DNA of 64,000 nt from Streptomyces sp. NBC_01224 (GTDB lineage Bacteria; Actinomycetota; Actinomycetes; Streptomycetales; Streptomycetaceae), in the NCBI RefSeq assembly GCF_036002945.1, contig NZ_CP108529.1, forward strand, positions 7,187,001-7,251,000, read 5' to 3'. The first letter of the stretch is position 1. Each line of letters opens with the position of its first letter. Below are positions 48,506 to 56,631 of the stretch, one piece after another. Position numbers and translations under genes: made by a program. The notes beneath the pieces are model-generated. The model was not told where the DNA came from, searched no databases, and saw nothing but the letters and a program-made list of their open reading frames with translations.

Positions 48506-49452
48506 GAACCGCGGCTCACCGGTCCGGGCCATGCGCAGAGCCGCAGCCCGCTCTCGAAGCGGCGCGGCCCGCCCGTGACCGGATCGGTGAACTCCAGCAC
48601 CCGGGCCAGGAGTTGGAGAGGGTGCGACCAGTCGTCGGTCGCACCCTCCGGCCGGACCACCGGGTAGACCGGGTCGTGGAGGAGCGGCAGCCCCAGGCTG
48701 TTCATATGGACCCGCAGCTGATGGGTGCGTCCGGTGGCGGGCAGCAGCCGGTACCGGCCGAGACCCTCCCGGTGCTCCAGCAGCTCGATCCGGCTCTCGC
48801 TGTTCGGCTCGCCCGGCTCCTCGCGGGCGGCGATGACCCCGCGCTCCTTGACGACGCGGCTGCGTACGGTCCGCGGGAAGGCGAGTCCGGGGTCGTACGG
48901 CGCCACCGCTTCGTACTCCTTGAGCACCGAGCGGTCCCGGAACATCGTCTGGTACGCGCCCCGCTCCTCGGGCCGCACGACGAAGAGGACGAGGCCCGCG
49001 GTCAGCCGGTCCAGCCGGTGCGCGGGCTGCAGCTCGGGCAGGTCCAGCTCGCGGCGCAGCCGGGCCGCCGCGGTCTCGGTGATGTGCCGGCCGCGCGGTG
49101 TCGTCGCCAGGAAGTGCGGCTTGTCCGCGATCACGATGTGCTCGTCGCGGTGGACGACACCGACCGGGAACGGCACCGGCTCCTCCGGCGCGAAATCCCG
49201 GTGGAACCAGATGTACCGGCCGGCGGTGTACGGCTCGTCGGCGGAGACCGGGCCCTGTACGGAGACGAACCGGCCCTCGGCGAGCATGGCGTCCACCCGA
49301 GCTGCCCCGATCGCACCCGCGAACCGCGCCAGCAGATGATCGCGTACCGTCGCCCACCGGCCGTCCGGATCCTCGGGGAGCCGCAGCCGGACCGGATCGA
49401 TCCCGTCCCGCTGCGGCAACGGCGCCGACGGGGGCTTCGCACGCCCCCTCAC
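48499..49452 (-). CDS. RluA family RNA pseudouridine synthase
   Basis: A 317-residue enzyme that isomerises uridine in RNA. The catalytic Asp lies in PAHRLDRLTAGLVLF; GVVHRDEHIVIADKPHFLATTP and LLPATGRTHQLRVHMNSLGLPLLHD complete the family signature. There is an N-terminal S4-like region (ARVDAMLAEGRFVSVQG). The frame is open upstream to 49548, but GTG 49452 (RGRAKPPSAPLPQRDGID follows) is where recognisable sequence begins. Streptomyces relatives carry this same PLPQRDGID start. The target position in rRNA or tRNA cannot be predicted here. Confidence 0.9.
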   Translation of the reverse strand: MRGRAKPPSAPLPQRDGIDPVRLRLPEDPDGRWATVRDHLLARFAGAIGAARVDAMLAEGRFVSVQGPVSADEPYTAGRYIWFHRDFAPEEPVPFPVGVVHRDEHIVIADKPHFLATTPRGRHITETAAARLRRELDLPELQPAHRLDRLTAGLVLFVVRPEERGAYQTMFRDRSVLKEYEAVAPYDPGLAFPRTVRSRVVKERGVIAAREEPGEPNSESRIELLEHREGLGRYRLLPATGRTHQLRVHMNSLGLPLLHDPVYPVVRPEGATDDWSHPLQLLARVLEFTDPVTGGPRRFESGLRLCAWPGPVSRGSQ

Positions 49453-49570
49453 CGGGGTGCGCCGACCGGTACAGCGGTGAGCATGGTGCGGGCTCCTTGT
49501 ATCTTCTGCTGGGGTGTCCGCACAGTATCGCCCGTTCCGCCCGCCCACCGGGGCCCTGCCCCCCCCGCAC

Positions 49571-50830
49571 TCAGGCGTTCGGCAGCGTCACCTTCTCCGG
49601 TCCGCACCCGATGCGCTCGGCCTCGGCGGCGACATAGCCGGGCAGCAGCTCACGCGTGAGGTCGACGCCCTCGTCCGTCGGCTGATCCAGCTGCTCCACC
49701 ATGAAGATCACGGGCCCGGTCTGGCAGCTCGCCCGGTAGACGCCCCGCGACCCGTCCAGCCGACCGAACCCCTTGGAGCCTTTGAGAGGCAGACCGGCCT
49801 TGCGTGTGACCCCGGAGAAGATCTCGGTCAGTGCCGGGTCCGTCACCGTGATCATCCGCACGACGGGGGAGTAGCTGTCACCGGACTCGCAGACCCGGGC
49901 GGGCCCGCCGTCGTCGCTGACGCGAGTCTGCTCCAGGGCCTTGCGGTACGCCGCGGGGACGGTGAGGCCCTTGACGCCGCAGAAGGCATTGGCCTTCGTG
50001 TCCTGGCGGTCCACGAGGGCGGGCAGGGTGCGAGGAATCCGATAGGTGCCGGAGCAGCCGAATTCGCGGATGACCCCATTGGTCGCCTCCACCACCGCGC
50101 GGGTCAGGGCGGCACGGTCCTCCCGGTCGTACTCCGACCCGGTGTCGAGTCCGGCCTGTCCCATGCCGATGTCCACCACGGTGAGACCGGTGAACTCGTC
50201 CCGTCCCGTGCAGCTCTGCGGCAGCGCCAGCCAGGCGCGCGACGACGAGGTCATCCCGGGCAGTCCGTCGCCGAGCGACACCATGCCCGCCGCGAGGAAC
50301 TCCTGCGGCCACTTGTGCGCGTCGGTGCCCCGGAGACCGTCCAGCTGGTGCACCCTCAGAGTCACTTGGCGGCGGGGATTGTCGTCCTTGTAACTGGTGA
50401 TGCGGCACTGTCCGTACGACGGTTCCCGATCGCGCGGATTGGCCTGCAGGGACTGCTCCTCGACCTCGGTCCTGCGGTCACCGAAGAGGTCCGACATGGT
50501 CGAGTCGCCGAGCGAGTCCCAGCAGGGGGCGGGACCGAGCAGCGGAAGCGCGTCCGTCCGCCAGGCCACCGCACCGGCTCCGAGGAGAGCACCGACCAGC
50601 CCGGCGGCAGTGACGGCGCGAGCGGTACGGCTGCGGAACAGGCGGCGCAGAACAGGGGTGTGCGCGGGGGCGGGCTCCTGCTCCGGGGACGGGCCCGGCT
50701 GTGACTCGTGCGCCTGCTCCTGCTCCTGCTCCTGTTCCCGTTCCTGCTTCTGCTCCTGCTCCTGAGGAACTGTGGTCTTCTCGCCGTCCACCGCCGCTGC
50801 CCCGTTCTCTTCGGTCTCTTCGCCGTTCAC
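49571..50830 (-). CDS. Membrane-anchored extracytoplasmic protein with Gln/Glu repeat (paralogue of next gene)
   Basis: A 419-residue protein of unknown function. The cytoplasmic N-terminus contains a run of alternating Gln and Glu (QEQEQKQEREQEQEQEQ, about residues 22-38) encoded by tandem CTCCTG-type hexamers. A single membrane helix (AVTAAGLVGALLGAGAVAW, about 72-90) follows, and the remaining 320 residues lie outside. They start with CWDSLGDST and end RIGCGPEKVTLPNA, with eight or so cysteines that could form disulfides. The GTG start overlaps the stop of the paralogue (GTGA). The shared plan (CW motif after the helix, two half-domains, RIGCG at the end) shows an old duplication. Confidence 0.75.
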   Translation of the reverse strand: MNGEETEENGAAAVDGEKTTVPQEQEQKQEREQEQEQEQAHESQPGPSPEQEPAPAHTPVLRRLFRSRTARAVTAAGLVGALLGAGAVAWRTDALPLLGPAPCWDSLGDSTMSDLFGDRRTEVEEQSLQANPRDREPSYGQCRITSYKDDNPRRQVTLRVHQLDGLRGTDAHKWPQEFLAAGMVSLGDGLPGMTSSSRAWLALPQSCTGRDEFTGLTVVDIGMGQAGLDTGSEYDREDRAALTRAVVEATNGVIREFGCSGTYRIPRTLPALVDRQDTKANAFCGVKGLTVPAAYRKALEQTRVSDDGGPARVCESGDSYSPVVRMITVTDPALTEIFSGVTRKAGLPLKGSKGFGRLDGSRGVYRASCQTGPVIFMVEQLDQPTDEGVDLTRELLPGYVAAEAERIGCGPEKVTLPNA

Positions 50831-51894
50831 GCGACCCCACCGGCCCCGCACCCGATGCGCTTGCTCACGGACTTGGTGAAGTTCGTGAACACCTGCCGGT
50901 CGTCGGGCCGGCCCGCACCCTTCAGACCGGACTGGACGTTTCCGTAGAACACCGTCTGCCGTCCGTTGCACTCGGTGCGTACGAGCCCGTTGCCGGCACC
51001 CTCGGGAAGCCCCTTGAACAGCGCGACCAGGCGCGGCTCACCCGCCATCACGTACTGCGCCGCCGGCTCGTCGGGCATCCGCGGCTCGCGCCACACCACC
51101 GAACAGGTCTGGAGCCGCTCGCCGACCACCCCCACCTGTTCCTGGTACCGGGAGCCCCGGCCGAGTTCGAGCGTCACACCGGGTATCCGGCACAGCGGGC
51201 TCCGGGCGCTCTCGTCGTCCTCGGCGACCGTCACGATGGGCGACGTCATGCGCAGGGGCTTGTCCGGTGCGCAACCGACCTTCCGCATACCGGTGTTGGC
51301 GGCGTCCAGCAGCAGCCGGGTGACGTCGGACCGGCTGCCGATCGTGAACGGCATGGCCACTTTGCCCAGATGGCCGTCGCCGGTGCTCTCGCTCCGGATC
51401 GTCACCGCGGACGGCCTGCCGTCCACATCACAGGTGTCGGGCAGGACCAGCATCGCCCGGTCGCCGGCGACCAGCCCGTCGAGCCCGTCGGGCAGTTGGG
51501 AGGCCGACCCGTCGAAGTACCGGGCTATCCAGGCACGGTGTTCCTCGACCCCGGTGGGAACCGGACCGTACTCGACGGTGACCTGCTCCTTGAATGTGAG
51601 CGGCTCGTCCGAGTCGTCGTCCGGAACCGTCGAGGTCACCGCGACCGTGCAACTGGCGTGGTGACGGCCGGCCGAGGGCGGCGCGGATTCGGTGGCGCGC
51701 CGCTCGGAGCCGGACTTGTCGAGGCCGTCGTCACCGAGGAAGGCCGCACCGCTGTTCTGCTCCCACGCTCCCCAGCAGTAGCTGTCCCGGAACGGCCAAC
51801 TGTCCGTCGCCCACAGCCCGATGGTGGAGACGAGCACCGCCCCGGCGACCGTTCCGGCGAGGAGTGCGCCCCGCCGCCTGCGACTGCTGTCCAT
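50827..51894 (-). CDS. Membrane-anchored extracytoplasmic protein (paralogue of preceding entry)
   Basis: A 355-residue protein of unknown function. A short basic N-terminus (MDSSRRRRG) and one hydrophobic helix (ALLAGTVAGAVLVSTIGLW) anchor a large extracytoplasmic domain. This domain starts with YCWGAWEQNSG and ends SKRIGCGAGGVA, matching the layout of its neighbour. Internal segments such as RAMLVLPDTCDVDG and LLLDAANTGMRKVGCAP correspond to RAWLALPQSCTGRD and AVVEATNGVIREFGCSG in the paralogue. ATG 51894 follows AAGGGGG. The two genes are coupled (GTGA overlap). They may form a heterodimer on the cell surface; there is no catalytic motif. Confidence 0.78.
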   Translation of the reverse strand: MDSSRRRRGALLAGTVAGAVLVSTIGLWATDSWPFRDSYCWGAWEQNSGAAFLGDDGLDKSGSERRATESAPPSAGRHHASCTVAVTSTVPDDDSDEPLTFKEQVTVEYGPVPTGVEEHRAWIARYFDGSASQLPDGLDGLVAGDRAMLVLPDTCDVDGRPSAVTIRSESTGDGHLGKVAMPFTIGSRSDVTRLLLDAANTGMRKVGCAPDKPLRMTSPIVTVAEDDESARSPLCRIPGVTLELGRGSRYQEQVGVVGERLQTCSVVWREPRMPDEPAAQYVMAGEPRLVALFKGLPEGAGNGLVRTECNGRQTVFYGNVQSGLKGAGRPDDRQVFTNFTKSVSKRIGCGAGGVA

Positions 51895-52021
51895 CACATT
51901 CCCCCTTGCGAAGTACGAAGATCGCGCAAAGCCTCGATGCTACGTCGTCGCCCGGGGCAGGCATGCAGCGCGCCGTACCGCACCGCGCCCTGAGGAAGCC
52001 CCTCCCCTCTGCCGCCGCAGA

Positions 52022-53294
52022 TCAGCCGGTCGCCGAGAACACGATCGAGAACTCCGCAGCCTCCGCATCGAGCCGGTACTCCGGCAGCACCCCCGGCCCG
52101 CACGACTGCGAACCGATCCCCTGCACCGCGTGGTCCGGATTGACCCGGACGGTCTCGCCGGCCCGCAGCCCCCGCCGGCGCAGCCCGTATCGCGCGTCGG
52201 GCTGCCACGCCGCGCCGTCCACCTCGTACGACCACACGGAGTCCAGGTGCTCCAGCCCCGCGAAGTCGTACCCGTTGGAGATCCTGACCGCGCCCGCCCC
52301 GGCCGCGGGCTCGATCCGTACGGGTTCGACGACCTTCGTGTACTCGATCAGTCCGGGGGAGGGGTGCGGTCGGGGAAGAGCAGTCCGTCGCAGAGGAAGT
52401 CGGAGTCGTGCAGCTCCTCGCCGAAGTCCCCGCCGTAGGCGAAGCCGTGCCCGGGGTGGGCGATGCGGTGATCGATCCACTCCCGGATGAAGCCGCCCTG
52501 ACAGCGCTCGTACCGCCCGAACGTCCGCTGGTACTCACCGAGTTCGCCGGGACCGTTCCCCATCGCGTGCCCGTACTCGCACATGATGAACGGCATCGCC
52601 CGCCGCCGCGCGTCCAACTCCGCGTCGCCCCAGGGCTTCTCCGCCCGCTTGCCGATCAACTCGACCTCGGCGTGGTCCGGGTACATCCGCGAGTACAGGT
52701 CGACGTCCCGGCAGGACAGATCGCCCTCGTAGTGCACCAGTCGTTCTGGATCCCGCCCCCGGATCCACTTCGCCATCGCGGTCAGCCCGCGCCCGGACCC
52801 GCACTCGTTGCCGAGCGACCGGATGATCACCGACGCATGGTTCTTGTCGCGCTCCACCATCCGTGCGGCCCGGTCGAGCAGCGCCGGCGTCTCCACCCCG
52901 TCGAAACGGAGCACGACCTCGCCGTCACCGGGCCACCCGCCGGGCAGATCGAAGGTCCGCAGATGATCCCCCGGTCGGATTCTCGGCAGGCACCCGCGGC
53001 GGATCGACGGGGAAGGGGCACACCACATTCGTATACGCAGGAGCCCCACCGGCCCCTTGCGGCACCCAGCGCCCGGGAACCGCGACCTTTTTCCACCCCG
53101 AAGCATCGAGAACCGGGCCGCACGAACGACTCGTCCTGTGTGGCGGCGCCCGGCAAGAGCCGGAAGCGCCATTCCCCGTTCAGCGACATCCGCCCGGCAT
53201 CCGACCCCGCGTACCAGGCTCGCGGCTCCAGCCCGCCCGATCCGGGACCCATGACCTCGTGCCAGGGCAGGGTGGGCGTGTGTGTGCGGCTCAT
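52022..53294 (-). pseudogene. lacZ: Beta-galactosidase (LacZ, GH2) pseudogene, multiply deleted
   Basis: Fragments of a GH2 beta-galactosidase can be read in order across about 1.27 kb, where an intact gene needs about 3 kb. The N-terminus from 53294 reads MSRTHTPTLPWHEVMGPGSG and LNGEWRFRLLPGA. After several frameshifts APAYTNVVCPFPVDPPRVPA and FDLPGGWPGDGEVVLRFDGV follow. About 250 residues are then missing and the catalytic barrel resumes at RMVERDKNHASVIIRSLGNE with the acid/base Glu and FIMCEYGHAMGN with the nucleophile Glu. A further shift gives the C-terminal IGSQSCGPGVLPEYRLDAEA. Both catalytic glutamates survive, but no intact product is possible. Confidence 0.88.
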
Positions 53295-53410
53295 GGGACT
53301 CCCGGCTCAGCGATGGCCTCCGTGCTGCTGGATGCCAGCGAGGAATGAACCGATTCAACAAGGCTTGTACCCTGCTCCGGCCCATGCACGACCGTGCGGG
53401 CACAACGCAG

Positions 53411-53442
53411 AATGCCGACCAGGATCGCTCCTGATCGGCATT
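53411..53442. terminator. Hairpin downstream of tRNA-Leu
   Basis: AATGCCGA and TCGGCATT flank CAGGA/TCCTG with one C-A mismatch and a TCGC loop, giving a 13-bp stem just 8 bp past the tRNA 3' end on the minus strand. A strong U-run is absent, as is usual in this GC-rich genome. Confidence 0.6.
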
Positions 53443-53449
53443 CTCTCTG

Positions 53450-53534
53450 TGTCCGAGGGGGGACTTGAACCCCCACGCCCGATAAAGGGCACTAGCACCT
53501 CAAGCTAGCGCGTCTGCCATTCCGCCACCCGGAC
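53450..53534 (-). tRNA. tRNA-Leu (anticodon GAG)
   Basis: The 85-nt complement begins GTCCGGGTGGCGGAATGGCA and folds as a class II tRNA. Acceptor GTCCGGG pairs with CTCGGAC (one G-U), the D-arm is GGCGGAATGGCAGACGC, and the anticodon loop CTTGAGG gives anticodon GAG. A variable arm (TGCCCTTTATCGGGCG) and T-arm GGGGGTTCAAGTCCCCC follow. The 3' CCA is not encoded. It reads CUC/CUU leucine codons, CUC being very common in this genome. tRNA genes are frequent attachment sites, but I see no duplicated 3' end nearby. Confidence 0.95.
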
Positions 53535-53717
53535 AAGGTGTCTGTCTCGCGGGCCCGGCCCGTTCCGACGTGGAAAACAATAGCAAACATTCGGGGGTGC
53601 TCGATCACGCCAGGGGGAGTATGAAGGGCGCATGACGGGGGGTGGGAGGCCTTGGGCGTGCGGGCCGGGCGCGGGAGGATGAGGGGGAGCACCACGGTGA
53701 CAGTGGAAGGAAGCAGT

Positions 53718-55043
53718 GTGAGCGAGACCAACACGGCCCGGACCGTCTCGGGCGAGGACGAGGTCGTGGACCTCTGTCGTGAGCTGATCCGGATCGACAC
53801 CAGTAACTACGGGGACCACTCGGGTCCGGGGGAGCGGGTCGCCGCCGAGTACGTCGCGGAGAAGCTCGCCGAGGTCGGGCTGGAGCCGCAGATCTTCGAG
53901 TCCCACAAGGGCCGGGCCTCGACCGTGGCGCGGATCGAGGGCGAGGACCCGTCCAAGCCCGCGCTGCTGATCCACGGGCACACCGATGTGGTTCCGGCCA
54001 ATGCTCACGACTGGACGCACCACCCGTTCTCGGGCGAGGTCGCGGACGGCTGCGTGTGGGGCCGCGGCGCGGTCGACATGAAGGACATGGACGCGATGAC
54101 CCTCGCGGTAGTCCGCGACCGGATGCGCAGTGGCCGCAAGCCCCCGCGCGACATCGTGCTGGCCTTCCTCGCGGACGAGGAGGCGGGCGGTACGTACGGC
54201 GCGCGGTATCTCGTGGACAAGCACCCCGGCCTCTTCGAGGGTGTCACCGAGGCGATCGGCGAGGTCGGCGGCTTCTCCTTCACGGTGAACGAGAAGCTGC
54301 GGCTCTACCTCGTCGAGACGGCCGAGAAGGGCATGCACTGGATGCGGCTCACCGTGGACGGCACCGCCGGCCACGGCTCGATGACCAACAACGACAACGC
54401 GATCACCGAGCTCTGCGAGGCGGTCGGACGGCTGGGGCGGCACAAGTGGCCGGTCCGGGTGACCAAGACCGTGCGGTCCTTCCTCGACGAGCTGTCCGAT
54501 GCGCTCGGCACCCCGCTCGACCCGGAGGACATGGAGGCCACGCTGGCCAAGCTGGGCGGCATCGCCAAGATGATCGGCGCCACGCTCCGTAACTCCGCCG
54601 CTCCCACCATGCTCGGCGCCGGCTACAAGGTGAACGTGATCCCCGGCCAGGCCACCGCCCATGTCGACGGTCGCTTCCTGCCCGGTTTCGAGGACGAGTT
54701 CCTGGCCGATCTGGACCGGATCCTCGGCCCGCGGGTGAAGCGCGAGGACGTGCACGGGGACAAGGCGCTGGAGACCAGCTTCGACGGTTCGCTCGTGGAC
54801 GCGATGCAGATCGCCCTGAAGGCGGAGGACCCGATCGCGCGCGCCGTCCCTTACATGCTTTCCGGTGGTACCGACGCCAAGTCCTTCGACGACCTCGGTA
54901 TCCGCTGCTTCGGGTTCGCCCCGCTGAAGCTGCCGCCGGAGCTCGACTTCGCAGGCATGTTCCACGGCGTGGACGAGCGTGTACCCGTGGACGGTCTGCA
55001 GTTCGGTGTGCGGGTGCTCGACCGTTTCATCGACAACTGCTGA
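53718..55043 (+). CDS. M20 family metallopeptidase (ArgE/DapE/carboxypeptidase-like)
   Basis: A 441-residue zinc hydrolase. Metal ligands and catalytic residues stand in the usual order: His88 and Asp90 (IHGHTDVVPA), Asp120 (GRGAVDMKDMDA), Glu154-Glu155 (ADEEAGG), and the dimerisation-domain His in DGTAGHGSM. The last metal His is in AGMFHGVDERVP. GTG 53718 (SETNTARTV follows) has GGAAGGAAG just upstream and matches the sequence I recall for Streptomyces relatives; ATG 53679 is possible but lacks signals. It hydrolyses a peptide or N-acyl amino acid bond in the cytoplasm; substrate unknown. It precedes the chaplin genes but is separated by a 164-bp gap with its own signals. Confidence 0.9.
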   Translation: MSETNTARTVSGEDEVVDLCRELIRIDTSNYGDHSGPGERVAAEYVAEKLAEVGLEPQIFESHKGRASTVARIEGEDPSKPALLIHGHTDVVPANAHDWTHHPFSGEVADGCVWGRGAVDMKDMDAMTLAVVRDRMRSGRKPPRDIVLAFLADEEAGGTYGARYLVDKHPGLFEGVTEAIGEVGGFSFTVNEKLRLYLVETAEKGMHWMRLTVDGTAGHGSMTNNDNAITELCEAVGRLGRHKWPVRVTKTVRSFLDELSDALGTPLDPEDMEATLAKLGGIAKMIGATLRNSAAPTMLGAGYKVNVIPGQATAHVDGRFLPGFEDEFLADLDRILGPRVKREDVHGDKALETSFDGSLVDAMQIALKAEDPIARAVPYMLSGGTDAKSFDDLGIRCFGFAPLKLPPELDFAGMFHGVDERVPVDGLQFGVRVLDRFIDNC

Positions 55044-55165
55044 GTCTCTGCCGTCTTTCCGCTGATTCTCCGCGTCAACAATCGCCAGCGTGTGCGTATT
55101 TGACCGGAACGAGTGAAAGGAACCATACGCTCGTAGCCCAATTACCTCTTCCTCGTTACAAGTGA

Positions 55166-55188
55166 TGCGGTCCGCGGCTGGGACCGCA
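55166..55188 (+). promoter_or_regulatory. Stem-loop in the chpH leader
   Basis: TGCGGTCC (55166-55173) pairs perfectly with GGACCGCA (55181-55188) around a 7-nt loop, 19 bp before the chpH start and immediately ahead of the ribosome site AGGAGG. It could affect translation or mRNA stability of the chaplin message; this is inferred from position only. Confidence 0.45.
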
Positions 55189-55207
55189 TTGCCAACTAGG
55201 AGGAATA

Positions 55208-55441
55208 ATGATCAAGAAGGTCGTCGCTGCTGCGGCTGTCACCGGTGGTCTGGTGCTCGCGGGTGCGGGCATGGCCGTCGCGGACTCCGGTGCCCAGGGC
55301 GCCGCTGTCGGCAGCCCCGGTGTGGTCTCGGGCAACGTCATCCAGGTGCCCGTGCACGTGCCGGTGAACGTGTGTGGCAACACGATCTCCGTGGTCGGGC
55401 TGCTGAACCCCACCTTCGGCAACACCTGCGCCAATGCCTGA
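55208..55441 (+). CDS. chpH: Short chaplin, ChpH type
   Basis: A 77-residue secreted protein: signal peptide to about residue 25 (VLAGAGMAVA-DS), then one chaplin domain with SPGVVSGNVIQVPVHVPVNV, the cysteine pair CGN...TCAN, and SVVGLLNPTFGN. Chaplins assemble into amyloid-like fibrils that lower surface tension and coat aerial hyphae and spores; ChpE and ChpH are the two short forms and ChpH is the one needed with the long forms for fibre display (established). It stands before a long chaplin, the same pairing as chpH-chpC in S. coelicolor. A strong AGGAGG lies 5 bases before ATG. Developmental control through sigma-BldN is expected but not visible here. Confidence 0.95.
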   Translation: MIKKVVAAAAVTGGLVLAGAGMAVADSGAQGAAVGSPGVVSGNVIQVPVHVPVNVCGNTISVVGLLNPTFGNTCANA

Positions 55442-55477
55442 CGTTGTGCGTCAACCCGTAAGGGTTTGAATCCGGTC

Positions 55478-55510
55478 GGCCCCGGAGTGCACGCCATGCA
55501 CTCCGGGGCC
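55478..55510. terminator. Strong hairpin between chpH and chpC
   Basis: GGCCCCGGAGTGCA (55478-55491) and its exact complement (55497-55510) form a 14-bp stem with a 5-nt loop. It separates the two chaplin genes, so each is probably transcribed on its own or with attenuation. Confidence 0.7.
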
Positions 55511-55578
55511 GCTGGTAATCGGCCCCCGCACGGTCAAGTCCGGGGGTATTCCGGAAGGTAGAAGGCAGGAAACAACCT

Positions 55579-56328
55579 ATGCGACAGGTCACGCGTAAAG
55601 GCCTGATCACCATGGCGGCTGCGGGCGGCGTGCTCGCGCTGAGTGGCGGTTACGCGCACGCCGACGCGGGAGCGGCCGGCGGCGCATCGAATTCCCCGGG
55701 GGTGCTTTCAGGGAATTCGGTCCAGATCCCGGTCGACGTACCGGTCAACGTATGCGGCAACTCCGTGAGCGTCGTGGGACTGCTCAACCCGGCCGCAGGA
55801 AACACCTGCGGAAATGCTTCGCAAAGCGCTGCTTCGGGCCGCCACGCCTCGGGCAGTCAGGTGTCCGGCGACCGGACCCGGACGCACCGGGCGGGGACCG
55901 GCAAGCACCGGGCTGTCACGAGCGACACCGGGAGCGGTGCAAGGGCCGAGGGGGTTACGAGCGGCTCGCCCGGTCTGCTTTCGGGCAACAACATCGCGGT
56001 GCCCATCGACATCCCCGTGAACGCCTGCGGGAACAGTGTCACCATCGGCGGACTGCTCAATCCCGCCTCCGGCAATGACTGCGGAAATGTTCCGGACGTC
56101 GTCACGCCACCGGTCGGCACTCCGGTCACCCCGGTCACCCCGGTCACCGAGAACCAGCCCCCGGCACCCGGATCGCGAAACGTGTCGAACGCGCACGAGA
56201 CACAGAGCGTCGCGCAGCTCGCACACACCGGAGCGGGCGGGCTCGACCTGCTGGTTCCGGCGAGCATGGGCCTGCTGCTGGCGGGTGCGGGCACGGTGCT
56301 GTACCGCCGCGCCCGGATGTCCGCATAG
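55579..56328 (+). CDS. chpC: Long chaplin with sortase sorting signal, ChpC type
   Basis: A 249-residue cell-wall protein. Residues 1-28 are a signal peptide (MRQVTRKGLITMAAAGGVLA). Two chaplin domains follow: GVLSGNSVQIPVDVPVNVCG at about 38-57 and GLLSGNNIAVPIDIPVNACG at about 134-153, each with two cysteines and GLLNP. A basic linker (HASGSQVSGDRTRTHRAGTG) lies between. A Pro/Val/Thr stretch (TPVTPVTPVTE) is followed by LAHTG, a hydrophobic helix and RRARMSA, a full sortase signal. Sortases anchor it to peptidoglycan, from where it displays short chaplins. It matches ChpC of S. coelicolor in architecture and neighbours. Confidence 0.94.
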   Translation: MRQVTRKGLITMAAAGGVLALSGGYAHADAGAAGGASNSPGVLSGNSVQIPVDVPVNVCGNSVSVVGLLNPAAGNTCGNASQSAASGRHASGSQVSGDRTRTHRAGTGKHRAVTSDTGSGARAEGVTSGSPGLLSGNNIAVPIDIPVNACGNSVTIGGLLNPASGNDCGNVPDVVTPPVGTPVTPVTPVTENQPPAPGSRNVSNAHETQSVAQLAHTGAGGLDLLVPASMGLLLAGAGTVLYRRARMSA

Positions 56329-56360
56329 CGGACCGAGGCGGCGACGCAAGCACAGCGAAG

Positions 56361-56392
56361 GGAGCGGGCCCCGCGACTGCGGGGCCCGCTCC
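56361..56392. terminator. Bidirectional hairpin terminator after chpC
   Basis: GGAGCGGGCCCCGC (56361-56374) pairs exactly with 56379-56392 around a GACT tetraloop: a 14-bp perfect stem between convergent chpC and the DUF5703 gene. Confidence 0.8.
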
Positions 56393-56395
56393 GTC

Positions 56396-56584
56396 TCACC
56401 AGGTGGCCCGGAGCTGGCGGATGATCCGTCGGCGCAGCCGCACCCTGCGGCTGCCGTCACGGCGCAGCGTCAGTCGGTCCAACTCCCAGTGCCCGTACTC
56501 GGCATGGTCGGTCAGCAGGCGGGCCGTCTCCTTCCGGGACACCCCGCGCGGGACGTACACATCGACAAATTCGTATTCCGGCAT
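56396..56584 (-). CDS. DUF5703 family small protein
   Basis: A 62-residue basic protein beginning MPEYEFVDVYVPRGVSRKET and ending RRVRLRRRIIRQLRATW. The sequence matches DUF5703, a family restricted to actinobacteria as far as I know. The first half is likely a beta-strand/helix unit (LLTDHAEYGHWELDRLTLRR), the second a basic strand. No function is known. It is divergent from an acidic hypothetical gene and convergent with chpC. Confidence 0.85.
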   Translation of the reverse strand: MPEYEFVDVYVPRGVSRKETARLLTDHAEYGHWELDRLTLRRDGSRRVRLRRRIIRQLRATW

Positions 56585-56631
56585 CGCATCTATTGTGCGG
56601 GCAGAGCCCGTGTACGGATAGCGTCTGCACT

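Noticed and set aside
53450..53534. tRNA-Leu as an integration (att) site of a mobile element
   Set aside because: No second copy of the tRNA 3' end, integrase or excisionase gene was found within the window.
55100..55131. TTGACC...TACGCT as a housekeeping promoter of chpH
   Set aside because: The 20-bp spacing is too long for a confident call, and chaplin genes are expected to use sigma-BldN.
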